Shown: in pieces, positions 30,501-42,400 of the stretch
Layout of the letters: every line of letters starts with the position of its first letter
Numbering within the stretch: the first letter of the stretch is position 1
Assembly: GCF_001649575.2 (NCBI RefSeq)
Contig: NC_051449.1
Coordinates: 10,803,293-10,867,292, forward strand
Origin: Kryptolebias marmoratus
Lineage: Eukaryota; Chordata; Actinopteri; Cyprinodontiformes; Rivulidae
Direction of reading: 5' to 3'
DNA: 64,000 bases
Notes under the pieces: generated by a model
Told to the model about the DNA's origin: nothing
What the model saw: only the letters and a program-made list of their open reading frames with translations
The model's database searches: none
Position numbers and translations under genes: made by a program

Positions 30501-33442
30501 TGAAACACAAAACAGACAGTTGGTCAAAAGATTATACTTTTTTTTTTCTGTAAACAACATGTGACACTAGGAGCGGGCGTTATAATTTGATTTTAGATGC
30601 ATCACATTGCTGACATGATTCTCAATTAATTTTCAAATGTTAAAAATCAATTTTGGATGTATGTATGTATGTATGTATGTATGTATGGATGGATGGATGG
30701 ATGGATGGATGGATGCATGGATGGATGGATGGATGGATGGATGGATGGATAATTGGTATCCTGCCACTTTAAGAGAATCAGTAGAGTAGTTGCCGCGCGG
30801 TTCTGTTTTGTTATAAATTTCCAGTGATAAACACAGTGCTAATCACGTTAGCATTTCTTTGGTATTTTCAGTGTTACGTTAGCATCTATGCTAATGGTTG
30901 GCCAAACAGACAGTGATTAATAGGGTTTTTTTGACATCCAGTATGTTACTGTGCCCTATTTATTAGGCATTAAAACATATAAATCACTGTTTATTTTTTA
31001 TTTAAAATAAGCCACAATGATTTCAACTTGTTCATTTGTATTTCTGCCATTGCATGTCAGTTTCTCTGTGTTTTGGAAAACCATCATAATCTCAGCAGCT
31101 GCCTCCTGGAGTTTATTCACAAACCTGATAATTACAGATATTTGAGATGCGTGGATAGTCGTCTTATAATCACACTTTACTCCTCTGAATCATAACTGAA
31201 TCAAATCGTGAGGTGACTAAAGATTAAAACCCCTCCGTAACCCTGAACTCCTTTTTCTTTTTTTTTTTTCACCTTGGCATTGCTCGTCTGTGTTTGTGTC
31301 TCCTGGCTCCAATGTGTTCTTGCAGACTGTAAAACATAAAAAAGCATGTTACATTTAAATATGAAGCAGATTATAAATCAGAACATATTTTTACACGAGA
31401 GTTCGGTGTCTGACCTCCAGTCTTGGGATCGCAGTTGTTACTGTTGCCGTTGCAGTTACATGGCTGACAGCTTCCTCCTGGCGTCAGCGGGTCGCCATAG
31501 TAACCAGGAGCACAACTATGTGAATGGCAAATAAAAAGGCACAGAATTAGGAACAAATGATAACCATAAGTCAACAATATTCCTGTCAGCACAGCCTTCG
31601 TTACTCTGTACAGACACCCACCTCTCACATCTGTCTCCGGTGTAGCCTGTTTTGCAGAAACACTGGGTGATTCCGAGCAAGTTTCTGCAGCCGACTGCAA
31701 AACTGACCGCCGACAGGAGGAGCACAACGTCATTCACAAAATTCACATTGCTATTTGATTACACCAGAGTAGGAAGTCTACCCCCCTCTCACCCACCTGT
31801 TTGCAGATGTGCTGAACGGACACGGGCACAGAATGCACGTCCTCTGTGCGGCGTTGCCATAGTAACCCTCTTTGCAGCGTTCACATCGGTCGCCAGCTGT
31901 GTTGTACTGACAGTTCTGAAAACGCCATATTAAGTTCATTAATATGATTTCCAAAGTAGAAGGATGAAGAAGTAAAATAAAATGGATTCTGCTATTCAAA
32001 AACCCAAACTCGTTTTTACACTGAAGCAGAAGAACTAAGGGAAAAAATTAAAGATATTTCCCTTTCAAATTCATTATATAATGTGTTGGGTGAGTTTAGT
32101 CACTTGTGTTTCTTTTTAAGCTATGAATATGTGGCTCGTCTTGCATATTAGTTGAACAAAGATAGGCATAAAAGCTCTTCAAAAGAGTTTAATGAGCAAG
32201 CAGGCAAATCAGGAGGACAAATGAAAAAGATCGTGGTCGTGTTAAAAGAAATTGTGCTTTAGGAACAGTAAGCTGATGTGGGTTGGGCCGTAACAAGTCT
32301 TGACTGTGACTAAACGTTCGCTCACCCTACAGTCAGCCAGGTTGCAGTAATCATTTGTTTTTCCAGGTATGACTGAATGTCTGCACACCCGTAATCACGA
32401 ACGCCGAAGCAGGAGGTTAATTCGCCGAGCACACGTCTTACCAGACACCTCCCTGTCCAGTCCTCACACTCATTGGTCAGACCGTTGCACTCACAGGGCA
32501 CACAGCGACCCAGGTACGGTCTGTCGCCTTCCCTGTAGAAGCCAGGAGCACATTTCTGGGAAAGAAAACACAGACACACGATTACCTGCAAAGAATGAAC
32601 AGCTTTTTCAGGAAGCTGAACTCATTCACCCAAGTGTATCACTGGACTCATATCAATGTCGGCAAAAAATGTAATCCCACACAACGATCTGCACACTCTT
32701 GCGTAAATGCAGCTATCGACCTCAAAAATGTTAATCTCCTAATTTTTGATTTTGCAATTTCTGGTTGCTTATTACCATACTGCCTAACTCTGTATAGCAT
32801 ATACAATTTGGCAAATTACAAAATGTTAACATTATGTTTTCTATCTCGCTTATTGCAGCATTTTAAGAGATTTTGACACCATTGACAGAAGATAATTTAA
32901 AAACTGCTCTCCCATACTGTGTTTCAGCTTTAATTGTAAAGCAAGCAACACAACAATGAGCTTGAGCTGATTTTACTCCCATTACATATTAATAGCAAAA
33001 ACGACCTTTGCTTGAAGAGATAACAGTCCCTATCTGGCCATGCATGACAAAGCTAAAAAAATAAAGCAGCGACTAAAGTAAAATACCACCGTTTTGCAAC
33101 AAAATACATCAGATCTTTACAGATTTTTACCTGAACTTGAGAATTGTCACTAACTGAAGGATACTGAATCTTCTGTCCCTCGTTCTGCAACGAGGGGTAG
33201 AGCACCATTTGGGCACCTTGGTCGTTTACAGATGGAAACTCTACCCGCTGAGCTCCCAGCTCGTGAAGCGAAGGATACTGTAACCTCTGAGTCGCTCTGT
33301 CGTGGTGCCGGCTGTGTGGGGGTCGCTCTTGCCTGCTAAAGGGTCTGTGACCGGCGCAGCAAAGGCCAATAAAAGTCCAAAGCATCAGGGTCCGTATCAG
33401 AACCCCTTTACGCCAACACCTACCCATGCACATATCCGACAT
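18140..33442 (-). CDS. lama3: laminin alpha-3A short isoform, internal first exon
   Basis: Exon 33131-33442 is an alternative first exon. From ATG 33440-33442 it encodes [19 protein letters not shown]..., a typical signal peptide (basic RKGVLIR, hydrophobic [12 protein letters not shown], cleavage near CCAG). This leads into four imperfect repeats of 12-13 residues with a [YF]PS core and ends in phase 0 at a GTAAAA donor. It splices in frame to exon 32442-32555, exactly where human LAMA3A joins the common part. The product is 104 plus 1666 codons, about 1770 residues, against roughly 1724 in human. A later in-frame ATG (33425-33427) could also serve. The alpha-3A chain is the one in laminin-332 of hemidesmosomes. 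The sequence of this exon is unlike the human one except in layout. Confidence 0.85.
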
Positions 33443-36400
33443 GCCCAGAGTGTAGCCTGTTAAAAAATAACACCCTGCTCCCCCTTTGCCTCGGCTTTTT
33501 AAACACGCACCGGGACACAATGAGGACACACCCCATTTACCTGAGTCAGTCATCAGCATGAGTGTATGCAGAGAAAACAAGCACACACATGCAAGTTTTC
33601 ACTCATACATTGACACACACAGAGGAATCAGAAAAATATGGACAAGGAGTCAAATGTCTCAACAGAGAAAAGTGGAAGAACGCAATAGTTTGATTGAAGC
33701 TGGGCTCATCTGAAGCTGAAACAAAGTCTTTAGTTTAAAAATCAAGTAAAATAGTCAGCACCTAATGAACTTTGCAACATTTTTTGTGTTGTTTTAGGGT
33801 TTGTGCAAGCACAGGTGACTGAGGGGAAAGTCAGACGTCTTCAGACAAGACACTCGTTATTCATTCACCTCAAGCACATAACAGACATAACTGGGTGTGT
33901 CAGCTGTACTTACCAACACACACACACACACATTTGTTGTGGAGCTACACTCAGGTGAACACACTCAGCTTTATGAGTAACATTACATTGCCAAGTGCCA
34001 CACCTAACATTTTCAGGCAAGGCGCTGTCTTGCCGCCTCTGGATACATATAATCAACTTCCTTTAAACACCCCTGTTCGGACGGGGGCTCACACACACAC
34101 ACACACACACACACAGGTAGGCAATAAATTCCATGGCAACAGTACCACAAGTAAAAATCTAATTAAATATTTTGTTTACAATAAACTCCTCTCTAATTAT
34201 GGTTGCTTGTGTGTTTTTTTTATATGGTTTTGTGGCCAAAACAGAGAAATAGATCTGAGAAGTCTCTTCAAACACTGGATCAAGCCAGCTTCTTTTTTCA
34301 GAGTAAACAGAAAAATAACCTTTTTCTCCTCAGCAAGTACATCAAGTTAATATTTAAGCACTCCATTTCAGAATCTGTGCCAGTTATTAGATTTATAAAA
34401 TCCATAATGCGGTGTCTACATGGTCGTGCCGCACATCTCACCCTGCAGCTACGTTTTTTTTTTTTTGGTGCGCGGCTCTCCGGACGGGTATTTTCCAGTA
34501 AGTCCCACAAACGTACCTCAGCTAATAAATCAACCCTGCGGGACAAAGGGTGTGGTGCTTGGTGCAGGCATGTCAGGACGCCCCAAAAACTATGAGACAT
34601 CCAGCCTCTCAAAAAGACAAACTTCCATTTCAGTCAACAAAATGCCCCACCCTGCTTGTTATTTTAGCCTCTCAGTGCTGAAGGAAAGACCGAAGATTTC
34701 ACCCCTTTTATGGTCTTTTCCAATCCTTTGATTCGGTTTTTGTAAGTTTCTGGTACATTTACACACTTCACGCAGAGCCCAACAGGAGGAAAGACTCTTA
34801 AATGAATCAACTGATTCTTTTTACTAAAAAAATGCAGGATCTTCCTAAAATAATTATACGAGCATGGCTTTTGAAAAGACAAGTAATGAGATGTTTAAAC
34901 CTTCCTTTTGTTATCACCTGATGCCAAAAGGCAAAGGAGGATGATAATGTTTTTGCCTGTGAGTGTGCATGTGTCTTTCTGTTACCAAAATATCTCATGA
35001 GCCACAAGAAAAATTTATAAAAATCTTTCATAAAGAAATTCAAGGATGAACATCTACAACGGATTAACCCTTGAAGTCAAGATGAGATTTAGAAACACAA
35101 AAATGGCAACAACTTTGTCAATTTTACAGATTTTAATCTGAAATTTGGTGTGGTAGTAACTGAGACTGATCTACAACAAATGTTCTGTGCATAAAATTTC
35201 TATTTAAAACTTAACTATGAACTATTTCGAGTCAACTCAGGCAACCACTATAGCTGCAATAAAAGGAGGTAATCATGTATTCATGTTTATATCCAACCAT
35301 CTCAGATTGCTGTGATGGTTTTCTGAGAGTATCATAAAAAAGGTGCATGAAAATATTCATTTAAAAAAAAGAAGCTGTTTACGCCGATTCTTATCAGATT
35401 TTGCCATTTATCATAGACTAAATCTCTGACACAGAGGAATTTATTGCAAAACCATTTGTTTTCATGCTTAGAGGGAATGTTAAGCTCCTTTTCAAAAGGT
35501 TCAACAAAGGATCTTTCTGTAGGAGTTCAGTAGTGATCCTTTTTATTATGCTATCAGACAAAGAAGGTAAAACTAGCCAATGGTGGTCACTGTGTCCTCG
35601 TTCAATGAGTCCAAATCCAAGGATTTTGTATATTGCAATACTTTATATTTAAATACAAGAGAAAATAGGTTCTAGGTGTTAGAAGTTTAATTCAAATTCA
35701 GTTTCTAATCAACAATTTAACTTTGAAACCTTATTTTAGTTAATCAAAATTTGATTAAACTTGGGCTGACTTTACTGAAATTGATGTAGGAACTGTATGT
35801 CTCTAGTTTTGACTAACAGCTCTGACCTTTGAATATGAATGTTACATACGACTTTATAAGGGCCCCCCTACGCTTTAGTTTGACAGTGTTTGTTACTTGG
35901 GGTTTTTAAATAAGAAAACTTTGACTGTTTGAACTGGATTGTATTAACCACAGATTTCCCTCAAAAGTTCTTCTGCTTTCAAAACCAGCCACTAGGGAGC
36001 CAGCGTATCTCTCATGCCGGTCCAAAGCCCGGGTAAACGGTGAGGGTTATGTCAGGAAGGGCACTTTTGCCAAAATAAATAAGCGAGTTCATCCAAGCAA
36101 CACCATACCGGATCAGTCGAGGCTCGGGTTAACAATGTCCTACTGTTAGTCCAAGACCCCAAGGAGGGAATTGTGCCAGGAGACAGAGGCAGAAGAGGAA
36201 AGTCAAGCGTTTAGAACTGAGGGTAACAGTAAGGTGTTTTAGCAAGGAATGTAGTCAAAGTGAAAAGAGTGTGAGATAGCGATGTGTCTGAAGGTAGAAG
36301 TAGAAGGTCTGCTGTTCAATAATGTAAGTGGTTCTGCTCCACAGGTTGGATGTAATGTAGAAGAGAAAGAGAAATTCTGGAAGGATCTCAATGAAGTGAT

Positions 36401-39400
36401 AGAGTATTCCCAGGGAGGAGAGAGTAGTGATCGGAGCAGAACTGAATGGACGTGTTGGTGAAGGAAACAGAGGAGATGAAGGAAGAGATGCAGCTGCCAG
36501 GAAAAATACAAAAAGGAATTATATGGATATAGTTGGAGAGGACGTGGAGGGAGTTGGAGTGAGGACAGAGGACGCAGAAGACAGAGTTAGATGGAGGATG
36601 ATAATTTGCTGTGGTGAACTCTGAAAAGGGAACAGCCAAAAGAAAAAGAAGCTCTTGTGCATACGAAAGGGCTAACAGACCTCACAGGAGTCTCCGGTGT
36701 ACTGTGGAGGGCAGTGGCAGACCTCCACAATGTTTCCAGGACTTCCAGTGCCCGAGTTTGTAGCCTCCTCCAGACCCACTTCTCCCAGGCTGAGTCGCTG
36801 GCTCTGAGTAAAGTATAAGGCTCGAATCCTCAGGCCCAACAGACCTGCCAAGACCATCATGAGCTCCTCTCTGGAAACAGGCCTGTTGGTACCAGCATGG
36901 CGCCAGTTGCCCTGCAAACAGAAGAAAATCTGAGGGACTAATCCTAAAAAACATAACGCATTCCGATGCTACAATGCACTGTATATAAGTTGTTGTTTTT
37001 TTCTCTCCTGCTGTGTACCGCAAGCATAAAAGAGTGACTGTGAATAAAGGGTTAACCTGATTTTTTTAGCCAATTTTCAGTTTTTCTTTGTTAGCTCTTC
37101 ATCACTTCTTTATTATTGGTTTAAAATCTAAACTTTCAACAAACATGCCCTGTAATTTCAGGTTCATTCAAATAACTTTCAGATTTGTGGAATGCAATTG
37201 GTGTGTGCTACATTGTAGTCAAACTTTTTCATGTTGTGTGTTTTTTTTTTGGCAATAAAAGCTCACTAGTTTCACAAAACAGTTGAGATGAGCTGTTTAT
37301 TTTACCTCCAGGAGCTGGACTCTGCCCTCATACAGCCTGTCTGGAAGTGGGGCATGTGAGGCCACGTGGATCAGGCTCATATCCTGACCCTAGAAGGGTG
37401 AGACAATGGACGCGCATTAATAATCTACACTTCTGACAGTGAGAACCAAAACAAAAAAGTAGGATTAAAAACTGGTAGCATCACGCACCGTTAGCACAAC
37501 GTCAGATCCTCTGTCGATAAGAACCATCCCTTCACTGGGAATCCCAAAAGATTTGGACTGGTATGTGAGGAAACCACCATACGATGAAACCTAACAGAGG
37601 GGAGGAACGATCAAACATCAGTTAGGTTTAAGAAAATAAAAAAACTTCACTTGAAAGAAGTTCAAACAGCATTGCTTGTATTTGTTTTCACTTTATTGCA
37701 AGTTATATTAAATCTCTTTAACATACCCCTATATATAGTATATATTGTATATTGCCTTTGCATCTGCATAAATGTTTCCAAGCATGCTGAGTCTTTGTAC
37801 TGTACATGTATATTTATATAGGTTATATGTTAATGTCTTCGCGTGTAAACATATATATTTGCCTGTAAATTATACCACTGAATCTGCATATACAGGATTT
37901 TTTCATTGTCTGCAAATGGTGCGCTACATTAACTCACCCTGTTTCCCAGGTAGGACTGTGGCGCCACCCAGTGTAGAGTTTGAACAGCAGGGGGGAGCTC
38001 TTGGACGTCTGCCACCGCTGTGTTACTGACTGCGTTCAGCACAGAAGGAACCTCCTCCTTGTCGGGGGTTTCCAAATGCCAGCCTTGCATCTCCACAAAC
38101 TAATAACAGGCAACATCTGGGACTGAGTGTACTGCAGTTATGGTGTTTTAGGGTAAATATTTTCACATATTTCATCATCAGTAAACCAAATCCGTCCCAT
38201 TTTGGAGCTCAGATCATCATGTTTAGAGAATACATGGATGAAAAGGCTTTCTGAGCTCAGGGTCTTTACAAAGGTATGCTATGATCTGCTATAACAGTGT
38301 AGGTGTGTCTCCTGTAAAAACATCTATAGCTTTTAGAACAATATTCACAGGTATGCAACCACAAAAGTTCATACCTTCCCTCTGCGTTTGTAAGAGCTCC
38401 GACATTGGTCAGTGGCTCCGAAGCAGAAGCAGCTGGTGCAGCCGAGAGGGTTGGAGGGGTCGAAGTAAAAGGAACCTTCCCGACATACATCGCACCTGAT
38501 GCCAGCAACATTTTTCTGCAACCACAACAGGAGTGATACTGAGCGAGTTAAAAGAAGAAAAAAAAAGAGCAGAAGGGGAATTTTTTTTTTCAGTCAGCAA
38601 TTTGATGAGCTGAACTCACCTTGCAGAGACACCTTCCTGTGTCAGGGTGGCACACATCAGGTGTGACTCCTTCTTTATTACAGACACACGGCACGCAGTT
38701 GGGGAAGCGATAATAACCCGGAGCACAGCGATTGCACTGCCGACCTTCAATAAGAGGCTTACAGCTGCAGAAAAATGTGCAGAAGCATTATCGTTAGTAA
38801 ACCCCTCAGCACAGCATCTCTGTTGTTGAGACTAAACACCTGAGGTTTTAACATTCTGAGGGGAGGTCTGCATTCCTAAAACTGTGCTGTACTCAGGATA
38901 AAATAAACTAAATTAGGAAAATAATTAAACCACATTTAAAAGTTTCAGAAATTTAGCCTTAGTGTTTTTCCCTTATTGATCAAATTATGCTGAATCAACT
39001 CAAGGGTCCAGTCATCTGTTATTCCTCATTGTTCTATTTTTATTTAAAAAAAACAAACAGTCATGAATAGTTGAGAAATTATCATATATATTTTCTTTTA
39101 TTTATGTGGTTTCTCTTGCTATTTGTTTCATTTACACGTATAAATTATATGTCATCAGAACAGTTGCTTCTTTTCACCCATGAATGCTAAACTACGTTTT
39201 GTTTAAATAAATGTTTTGTGCTCGTCTGAGGTTTGGACTCACCTGCACTGGCCAGTAGTGCGGTCACACTGAAGCCCTGCATCTGGATTTGTGCCCGTCA
39301 GAGAGCAGCCGCAGCTCTCGCAGCCCAGCAGAGGGTGGTAGCTGAACGTCTGTTCCTGACACATTTCACAGGTCGGCTTCACTGTCTGAGGGGGGCAGAT

Positions 39401-42400
39401 GCAGCGTCCCGTCACTTCATCGCACAGTCGACGTCCACATTCACACCCTGCAGGTAAAAACACACGAGTTCCTGAGCTTAAAAATGTGCGTGAATTTACT
39501 CTGGGCGAAAATCAGAGGGAGCAAATGGTGACTTAGCAGCAGGGAAAGAGTCACATTTTTTGTGCATATTTCTCATGTTTTCATTATTCATTTTTGTACG
39601 GTATTCCCTCATGTTCCCTTATTATTCACTCACTTTTGCAGTAGGGAAATCCATAGAATCCTGTGGCACATTTTGTGCACTGCCGTCCAATGACATGCTG
39701 CCTGCAGGGACACTGTCCTCCGATTGGATCGCAAACAATCCCCGTGGAACCGGACTTGTCACAGTCACAAGGCAGGGGTCCATTATTATAAGCAGCAACG
39801 AGGGAGAAGACTGAGTCTCTGCAAAACTGGGAAGAGGTTCTGGGCCTTGCAGAAAGAAAACAAGAGCTCAATCAAACACAGAGAAGGATTTATACCTGAT
39901 CACAACACTAGAGGGCACCATTTCCAAAATTATCTGCTGTGATAAAAGTTGTTTCTGTACAGCAGGGGTCTCTAATCCTGCATATTTTCCTTGTTTCCCT
40001 GCTCCAATACACCTGATTCAGTGGTTAAATTACCTCTTCATGTTCTGCAGAAGCCTGTTAATCACCCATTGATTTTGATCAGGTGTGCTGGAGCAGAGAA
40101 ACAAGTCAAACATGCAGGATGGTGGCCCTCGAGGACCAGGATTGGAGACCCCTGCTGTACAGTTTCTAAACTGGTGCAGCTAAACATCAAACAGTATCAA
40201 TATGAAGACAGGTGGCTATTTTCACAACTATAAAGTAACTTATCAAACTGTTGAAATATTAAAACTGGATTGGAATCTGACTAGATTCATGTGTTGGATA
40301 CCTACTGAGTATAGAATCCATCTGCAGTGCATTGTTTCAAAAAAGCTGCAGATTTATCCAGTGGCTTTTGTTTCAGGAGCTCTGGGGTGTAACTGCTATC
40401 AGGAACCAGCATGATATGATCCTAAACAAAACACAAACCACATCAAAATATTAAAAAAAGCAACAAAAATCCAGTTTCTTGTTATATTTTAATGGTGGAA
40501 ATAGTGAGCAAATCAAAAGGTATTATCAGTTTTGTTTATTGATAAGAGCCGAAAATGGAAAAGTGAAACGTTCTGAACAATGTACAAGCAAAGCTTAACC
40601 TGTCCCCTGCTTCAAACAGCCCTGAAGTTCAGGTTTTTCAAAGCTGTGTGGGGCTGCCAGGTAGAAAACAGTTCCTTCATTGTTGTGTTTGGGGTAATAA
40701 GGCATGACCCCGAGGAGAGAGGACCGCTGCATGCCAAGTCTTCAAAACGAACAACTCCCAACTGCAAATTTTGCAGCACTGTGTAATAAAAATCTCTTTA
40801 AACAATTAAAGGTCTAGCATTCCTTGAAGGGATGCATATCGCTTGAAGGGACTTCAGAAGTTAATGAGTTAATGATGTTAAAGATTTATTAACATCTGTT
40901 TGATGATTCATGAGATGTTTTGTCGACAGACAGTTGACTTTAAATAGTTAATGGCAAAATTTTAAACAAAGATCTTGTGTGATTTGTTAGCTTTCAGAAT
41001 ATGTCTTGGGGATCAGTCTTGGCTACTACCACACCAAATATTAGGTCAGTATGTGTAAAACTGACTGACTCATAGCTATTTTTGTGTTTTTAAGGTCAGT
41101 TGGCTATGGCAGCAGTCTTAAATTGGCTTTACTCTAAAGGTTATTCAGTTGTAGATGTACATCCAATGAGTTTCTTTCTGCAAGTTTCATTAAAACTCGT
41201 GCAGTAGTTCATGAGATATTTTGCTAACAGACAGAACACACTAACACACATAAAAAAACATAATTGTCCTCCTTTGCCTGTCGGCGGCAGGCGGTGACTC
41301 ACCAAAATAAGAGTCTTCCCAGGAGGCACAGTGACAGAGATGGTAGGGAGCTGCAGATAGTTTGGGTCAAAGTCGAGGGTAATGCGTCCATCAGCAATGA
41401 CAACCTCCTTACATCCTGAGACCGCAGGGCAGAAGGATGCATTTATCAAACCTGCGGGCAGAAAACAGGTAAAGTTAGAGAAAAGAAATGACAATGTGCT
41501 GCACAATAAGACACACACGGGAGGGTGTTAAAGAGTTTGGATGAACTTGTCATGGATCCAGTGATTTCCGCTCCAATTCAAAACTCCAGCTTCATCCCAC
41601 ACTCACCGTTCCACACATGTGCTGCAGCTACTTGCACTTCCACTGGGAAGGAAATATGTTCAGGCTGACGATAATGGACCACGAGCACATATCTGCCCGG
41701 GAGTGGAACAGCTGGAGTGAAACGTATCTCAGTCTGAGAAAAAAAGAAATCAAGAAAGATAATTTAAAAAAACAAAACAAAAACTAAAAAATAATTTTTT
41801 TGATGCCTAAACCCCAAAATGGATGGCACTGCTCAGCATGACTAGGAAAGCAGAGTGTGGTTTTGACACCTGGGGGAATTTAAGCAGCGTCCCGTCACTT
41901 TGGGGCTCGTGGACAGAGAACTGCCCAGACTGCCGTCTCTGCCTCCAGTCTTCATTTGGTCCCCGTGGAGGAGCAGCTGCAAGCGTGGACGACAGCTGCC
42001 CATCACGGGCCGCGTGCAGAAGCCAGGCTGAAGACGGCTTGTCAAACTGCCGCAGGACGCAGTATCGACTGAAGACATGAAGCAGAAAGAAGCCGATTTT
42101 AACGGAAGTCATGTTTGCTGAGCTCAGCTACAGTGCAGAGATAAAAATCTGTATTGACTTTAGTCAATATGAGCAAATTCAAAATTAAAATAACACAGAA
42201 CCACTTCCAACTGTGCTTTTAGAAGTCAAATACAATTTTTATTTATGTATTTCTTTGCATTCATGCCTGGTTACAGAGCAGATCACAAAGCTGCTCACAG
42301 ACAGCTGTGAAATCTGATGTCCAAACTGCTGATTAGGTTCTGAGTGAGTAAATTCAAAGTGATAGAAGGAGGCCTTAAAAGATTCGTTCAGCTTCAGCTA

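Larger units (their letters stand above)
33443..36680 (-). other. lama3: lama3 intron carrying the alpha-3A promoter and an RTE relic
   Basis: For the long transcript this is part of the intron 32556-36680. It holds the putative alpha-3A promoter, two CA repeats (33918-33932 and 34090-34116), a dispersed repeat copy (35045-35340) and a retrotransposon relic (35985-36655). Between 34120 and 35040 nothing is recognised. Confidence 0.6.

Noticed and set aside
32322..32350. Possible small lama3 exon with a [12 protein letters not shown] frame and GTGAGC donor
   Set aside because: No acceptor lies close upstream. Joining 32442 directly to 31915 reproduces the human reading ([12 protein letters not shown]).
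33443..33586. Upstream extension of the alpha-3A open frame with earlier methionines
   Set aside because: The TATA-like box at 33495-33504 and the signal peptide just after 33442 argue that the upstream codons are promoter sequence.
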